Origin: an uncultured Verrucomicrobiota bacterium
GTDB taxonomy: Bacteria; Verrucomicrobiota; Verrucomicrobiia; Opitutales; Seribacteraceae
Direction: 5' to 3'
DNA: 55,257 nt
NCBI GenBank assembly: GCA_902612125.1
Contig: CACMBV010000014.1
Location: 1 to 55,257 of the forward strand
Below the pieces are notes generated by a model that saw only the letters and a program-made list of their open reading frames with translations, was not told the origin of the DNA and did no database searches. Every line of letters starts with the position of its first letter. Position 1 is the stretch's first letter. Both the position numbers and the translations under genes were made by a program. Below, piece by piece: positions 51,488 through 55,257 of this stretch.

Positions 51488-53296
51488 TTAGGTGGCAAGT
51501 TGCTGATCGTATAATTTACGGTAAGTCTGACAAGTCTCATAAATACGGTCATGCTTCCCATTTGCGATAATCTTGCCACGGTCTAAAACCAGAATACGAT
51601 CCGCCAAGCGAACGGAGCTAAAACGGTGGGCAATCATTATGGTTGTTTTGCCTTTGATGAGAACCTTCATCGCCTCCTGAATTTTCTCCTCATTATCAGA
51701 GTCGAGAGCCGAGGTTGCCTCGTCCAGGATCAAAATGGGGGAATTTCGGTAAAATGCCCGCGCTAATGCTAATCTTTGTAGTTGTCCACCGGAAACCCGA
51801 GTGGCTTTTTCGCCCAACTTTTCCCCAAACTTCATCGGAAATTCCTCAATAAATTCCATAGAATTGGATGCTTGGGCAGCCTCTTTTATGGAATGAGTGG
51901 TATATTTAGATTTGCCAATTTCAATATTCTCCTGAACGGAAATATCGAAGAGAAAGGGATTTTGAGAAACCAATGATATTGATTCCCTTAAATCTTTTAT
52001 TGCAAATTCCCTTATATCATTACCATTAATCAAAATCTCCCCGCTGGTAGGGTCCTGGAAGCGGCAAAGCATGTTGATCAGTGTCGATTTCCCAGCACCA
52101 CTTGGACCAACCAAAGCAACTGATTCGCCTGCTTTAATTTCGAAATCCAACTGATGTAGAGCTGGACTTACAATTGATTCCCCTTGCTCTGGCTCATAAG
52201 TAAAGCAGACAGATTTGAACTTAATTTTATTAATAACTACAGGCATTTCCAAAGGACTCTCTCTTGGCTCAATCATTTCTTTTGCATGTAGAACTTCATT
52301 TAGGCGCTGGAGTGATGCAAGGGCTTCCTTGATTTTGTTATTTATGGCTCCGAGTTTTTTTATCGGATCATAAGCGATGTAGAGAGCAGTAATTACAGGA
52401 ACCACGGCATCAAGCCTGACCGATGATTTAGAAGCCTGAAAGATTGCAAATGAAATTCCAACTGCAGTAAGAATTTCGATCAGTGGGGTTAATATGTGAG
52501 AATATTTTACCACCTTCATTCTGGCTTGGAGAAATTCTTCCGAAGATTGTATGAACCTTTGCTCTTCCCGGGATTCTAAACTGAACGCACGTACCTCCCG
52601 ATAAGCAGATAAGTTTTCGCTTAATACAGAAGTCATACTCCCTACTTTTTCCTGCATTCCCAAAGCTCTTCTCATCAGCAATTCCCCAACCCTGCGTATC
52701 GGAAAAACACAGACAGGGATCACCGCCAGACAAAGTAAAATAAAGCTCATGCCCTCGCGCTGAATCGCCATGATTACCAAGGCAACGAGGGCACCCACAA
52801 AAGTAACCGGTTGCCTAACGAGATCATTACTTATTCCAAGCAAAGCTGACTGTAGTTGTGCAGTATCAGAAGTTATACGGCTGAGCAGATCACCCTCCTG
52901 ATTTTTTTGAAAAAACGAAACTGGCAATATCTGAACTTTGGAAAAAACCTGCAGCCGAATTTTTTCAAGCACGCGCAAACCGCAGTAGTTGATTAAATAA
53001 CCATTAAAATAACCACTTGTTCCACGAATTAAAAAAACGGCCGGAAACCATGCGATTAGGTATAGCAATTCAAAATTCGAAAGAGTAGGAGTCCCCGGTG
53101 CCTGGTCAGGAAAGATTCGGGGAAAAACCTGATCCACCATAAAAGGAAGACCAAAACCACTTGAAATTCCATAGATCAGTCCACAAAGCAAGGCACCAAT
53201 GAAAGGCAACCAGTAAGGTTTCAAAAATCGAAAGTATGGAAAAAAACTTCGGTAACCAAGGGTCGATTCCGTGGAATCCTGTTTTGGCTTATTCAT
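51488..53296 (-). CDS. MsbA-like ABC exporter (fused permease and ATPase)
   Basis: This 602-residue half-transporter has six N-terminal helices (about 20-310) and an ATPase domain (about 355-600). Walker A is GPSGAGKST, the Q-loop is SLVSQNPFLF, the signature VSGGQLQRLALARAF, Walker B ILILDEATSALD and the switch His in MIAHRFSSV. It works as a homodimer and is of the MsbA/lipid A flippase class by layout, but multidrug or peptide export is equally possible. The start ATG at 53296 overlaps the malQ stop by 8 bases (ATGAATAA); an in-frame start 20 codons further up would lie in malQ and is less likely. Confidence 0.9.
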   Translation of the reverse strand: MNKPKQDSTESTLGYRSFFPYFRFLKPYWLPFIGALLCGLIYGISSGFGLPFMVDQVFPRIFPDQAPGTPTLSNFELLYLIAWFPAVFLIRGTSGYFNGYLINYCGLRVLEKIRLQVFSKVQILPVSFFQKNQEGDLLSRITSDTAQLQSALLGISNDLVRQPVTFVGALVALVIMAIQREGMSFILLCLAVIPVCVFPIRRVGELLMRRALGMQEKVGSMTSVLSENLSAYREVRAFSLESREEQRFIQSSEEFLQARMKVVKYSHILTPLIEILTAVGISFAIFQASKSSVRLDAVVPVITALYIAYDPIKKLGAINNKIKEALASLQRLNEVLHAKEMIEPRESPLEMPVVINKIKFKSVCFTYEPEQGESIVSPALHQLDFEIKAGESVALVGPSGAGKSTLINMLCRFQDPTSGEILINGNDIREFAIKDLRESISLVSQNPFLFDISVQENIEIGKSKYTTHSIKEAAQASNSMEFIEEFPMKFGEKLGEKATRVSGGQLQRLALARAFYRNSPILILDEATSALDSDNEEKIQEAMKVLIKGKTTIMIAHRFSSVRLADRILVLDRGKIIANGKHDRIYETCQTYRKLYDQQLAT

Positions 53297-54836
53297 GATC
53301 AGCTTGAAGACGGCCGGTAATTTTAGTTTGTTCGCGAAGGTAATTCGCACTGTCAAAAAGGCTGTTCAACTGGGCATAATTCATCCGCCATTGCCAATTT
53401 CCGCTTGGCACCCCGGGACTGTTAAATCGAGCCTCAGAGCCAAGGCTTAGCAGGTCCTGAACCGGTACAATCACAAGTGGAGAGACGGTACGGAACGCAA
53501 AACGTAAAAGATCCCAGGATGGATGGTTACCCGAAACATTGAGGTATGATCGAAAATTTCCGCGAATTTCTTCGTCTGCCTGATTATACCAACCGCATGT
53601 TGTGTCATTATCATGAGTACCGAGGTAGAGCACTAAATTTTTTCCAAGGTTGTGGGGTAGATATAAGTTTTTTGAATCTCCATCAAATGCAAACTGCAGA
53701 ACAGCCATACCAGGTAAACCAGCTTGGTCCCGGAGTAATCTTACTTCATCGGATATCAGTCCCAAATCCTCGGCCAAAAAGGGTCGGTGAGGAAATAATT
53801 GATTGATCTTAGACCAAAATTGAATACCGGGCCCAGTCTCCCAATGACCCTCCTTTGCATCACCACCGGGAGAGGGAATACTCCAATAATCATGAAATGC
53901 CCTGAAATGATCAATTCTGACAACATCGAAAATTTCTACCTGTGCCTCAAGGCGTTGAACCCACCAGGAAAAATTATCCTCTTCATGGGCTTCCCATGAA
54001 TAGAGCGGGTTGCCCCAGGATTGACCGTCCTGATTGAAATAATCTGGAGGAACACCGGCGACATTTCGAAAAGAAGAGCTCACTGAATCTAATTGGAAAA
54101 GAGCTTGATTGGCCCACACATCCGATGAATCAGGTGCCGCATAAATTGGCAAATCGCCAAGAATGAAAATACCCTTATCATTGGCATAACTCTTCAGCTC
54201 ATTCCATTGGGCGAAGAAAATATACTGGAGAAAAATGTGAAAATCGCATTCCTCCACATAAGCTGTTTCAATACACCTGATGTCGATCGGATTTCGAAAC
54301 TCATCATCCCATAACCACCAGGGGCCATTCTGATGGAGTGATTTCAGCACTTGAAAACAAGCGTATTTCTGAAGCCAAGCATGATTGAGTTTAAAACTAT
54401 CAAAACTTCCGTATTTCGTCTCCAACTGAATACGATCAGTCTGAAATTTAGAATAGGCAATCTGAGCAATGGGAAAAATCTCTCGATAAAGTAATCCATA
54501 ATCGACATGACCAGAGGGTAGTTTCTGAAGAGGTTGTAAATCAATGTTGTTCAACAGTCCAATTTGATGCAAAGGTTTCCAATCAATAAAATATGGATTC
54601 CCTGCATTAGAACAGAAAACTTGATAGGGAGAATCTCCAAATCCAGTGGGACCCAGCGGACAAGTTTGCCAAAAGGAAAACCCTGCCTGCTCAAGAAAAT
54701 CTATGAAAAGTTTAGCCTCGTCTCCGAGGGTGCCAATTCCCTGGTGACTCGGTAATGAGGAAGGGTGCAGGAGCAATCCAGTAGCACGGTTATCTAACCA
54801 GGGTGGCATGGATTGCGAAAAATCTAAATTAGACAT
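53289..54836 (-). CDS. malQ: 4-alpha-glucanotransferase (amylomaltase)
   Basis: This 515-residue GH77 enzyme transfers alpha-1,4-glucan segments between maltodextrins. The family motifs are visible: GLLLHPSSLPSHQGIGTLGD (20-39), GDSPYQVFCSNAGNP (67-81), DLPIYAAPDSSDVWAN near 220-236, VRIDHFRAFHDYW with the nucleophile Asp, FLAEDLGLIS with the acid/base Glu and YLGTHDNDTTCGW with the third carboxylate. Length is typical for the bacterial short form. It overlaps the ABC exporter by 8 bases and starts 36 bases after the signal peptidase stop. Together with the GH13 enzyme at 25399 it points to glycogen or maltodextrin turnover. Confidence 0.95.
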   Translation of the reverse strand: MSNLDFSQSMPPWLDNRATGLLLHPSSLPSHQGIGTLGDEAKLFIDFLEQAGFSFWQTCPLGPTGFGDSPYQVFCSNAGNPYFIDWKPLHQIGLLNNIDLQPLQKLPSGHVDYGLLYREIFPIAQIAYSKFQTDRIQLETKYGSFDSFKLNHAWLQKYACFQVLKSLHQNGPWWLWDDEFRNPIDIRCIETAYVEECDFHIFLQYIFFAQWNELKSYANDKGIFILGDLPIYAAPDSSDVWANQALFQLDSVSSSFRNVAGVPPDYFNQDGQSWGNPLYSWEAHEEDNFSWWVQRLEAQVEIFDVVRIDHFRAFHDYWSIPSPGGDAKEGHWETGPGIQFWSKINQLFPHRPFLAEDLGLISDEVRLLRDQAGLPGMAVLQFAFDGDSKNLYLPHNLGKNLVLYLGTHDNDTTCGWYNQADEEIRGNFRSYLNVSGNHPSWDLLRFAFRTVSPLVIVPVQDLLSLGSEARFNSPGVPSGNWQWRMNYAQLNSLFDSANYLREQTKITGRLQADHE

Positions 54837-54871
54837 AATGCATATTGTGCGAAATATATACCCGTTTTGTT

Positions 54872-55257
54872 CTAATCAGCGAATCCCCATCTTGTTGTGA
54901 ATGGATAGTAAATTAAAAAGGCACGACCAATGATTTCATTTTCCGGGACAAATCCCCAAGCCCTTCCATCCAGGCTGTCAGTGGAATTATCGCCCATGGC
55001 AAAAAAAGCCTTTTGACCGGTTGGGTTTTCATTTGACTTAGGCACTTTGATAAGTGTCTGGTTGGTAAAAATTCCTTCGGCCCGGTATCCGGGGTAAGCA
55101 TCATCAGGGATAGCATTGGAATCTTTTGCCAAATCTTGCACGCGTTTACGGTTGCGATCAAAAGCAGTTTTCCCGCTCAATAGTTGACCATTTCGGTAAA
55201 CAATTCCAGGTACTCCTTTGCGGACATCGGTTCCATTGGTAAAAATGCTATCCGGTA
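54872..55257 (-). CDS. lepB: Signal peptidase I, C-terminal part (N-terminus beyond right edge)
   Basis: The frame is open from the right edge to a TAG at 54874-54872, giving 128 complete codons. It contains the signal peptidase I signature FFAMGDNSTDSLDGRAWGFV (box E of the S26 family) and ends AFLIYYPFTTRWGFAD. Upstream it reads VRKGVPGIVYRNGQLLSG, an extended beta-domain loop before box E that is longer than in most LepB proteins. The catalytic Ser and Lys lie outside the window. It removes signal peptides from secreted proteins, presumably including the giant LamG protein. Confidence 0.9.
   Translation of the reverse strand, partial: PDSIFTNGTDVRKGVPGIVYRNGQLLSGKTAFDRNRKRVQDLAKDSNAIPDDAYPGYRAEGIFTNQTLIKVPKSNENPTGQKAFFAMGDNSTDSLDGRAWGFVPENEIIGRAFLIYYPFTTRWGFAD

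Noticed and set aside
53297-53356. Earlier start of the MsbA-like exporter inside malQ
   Set aside because: The ATG at 53296 gives the usual short cytoplasmic N-terminus and an 8-base overlap.
1-55257. tRNA, rRNA, riboswitch, insertion sequence or phage genes
   Set aside because: I looked through the gaps and both strands and saw no cloverleaf, transposase, integrase or inverted terminal repeats.

Overview
The window reads as a chromosomal segment of a Gram-negative, aerobic, heterotrophic bacterium, most likely a Verrucomicrobiota member of the Opitutae/Puniceicoccales type. This is inferred from a giant LamG-repeat surface protein, an Alternative Complex III (ACIII) respiratory cluster, a DUF2851 protein, a large FAD-dependent oxidoreductase of a kind common in Verrucomicrobia and Planctomycetes, a signal peptidase I, and weak Shine-Dalgarno signals. 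No rRNA, tRNA, CRISPR array, phage or insertion sequence was seen. Coding density is very high, with many start/stop overlaps.

Layout. (1) Positions 1-11482, minus strand: one uninterrupted reading frame of at least 3,827 codons that leaves the left edge. It encodes a secreted protein of about ten LamG (concanavalin-like) modules alternating with Ig-like linkers, with a PA14-like and a discoidin-like insertion. (2) 11483-17253: fabD, a YacP-type NYN nuclease, a DUF2851 protein, a TIM-barrel sugar isomerase and an ECF sigma/anti-sigma-like pair. (3) 17250-22753, minus: a complete 2-oxoglutarate dehydrogenase operon (sucA-sucB-lpd). (4) 22827-25390, minus: mnmA followed by a flagellin-like helical protein, a small Cys-rich protein and a frameshifted gene. 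(5) 25399-33270: a GH13 alpha-glucan enzyme, then on the minus strand a Ppx/GppA phosphatase, rsmI, a small lipoprotein, a coiled-coil membrane protein and an FAD oxidoreductase. (6) 33491-45060, plus: the respiratory cluster actA-actB-actC-actD-actE-actF, a small membrane protein, a CcoN-like subunit, a CcoO-like/cytochrome c fusion and a membrane-anchored cytochrome c. (7) 45117-49529, plus: a TolC/membrane-fusion/FtsX-permease/ATPase set forming a MacAB-like exporter. (8) 49639-55257: a DjlA-like co-chaperone, a HAD protein, a small M50-type membrane protease, an MsbA-like ABC exporter, malQ and the C-terminal part of signal peptidase I.

The most striking system is the respiratory cluster. 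ActA-F should oxidise quinol and pass electrons to cytochrome c. The cluster then continues not into a normal oxidase but into a CcoN homologue. By my hand alignment that homologue has lost both low-spin heme b histidines, one CuB histidine and the cross-linked tyrosine, while keeping the high-spin heme histidine and the CuB His-His pair. Its CcoO-like partner has a Cys where the axial Met is expected. ActA also carries an inserted canonical EF-hand calcium loop. Together this looks like an ACIII-linked pseudo-oxidase or a heme protein with altered chemistry, rather than a cbb3 oxidase.

All calls come from reading the sequence and from memory of family motifs; no database search was possible.
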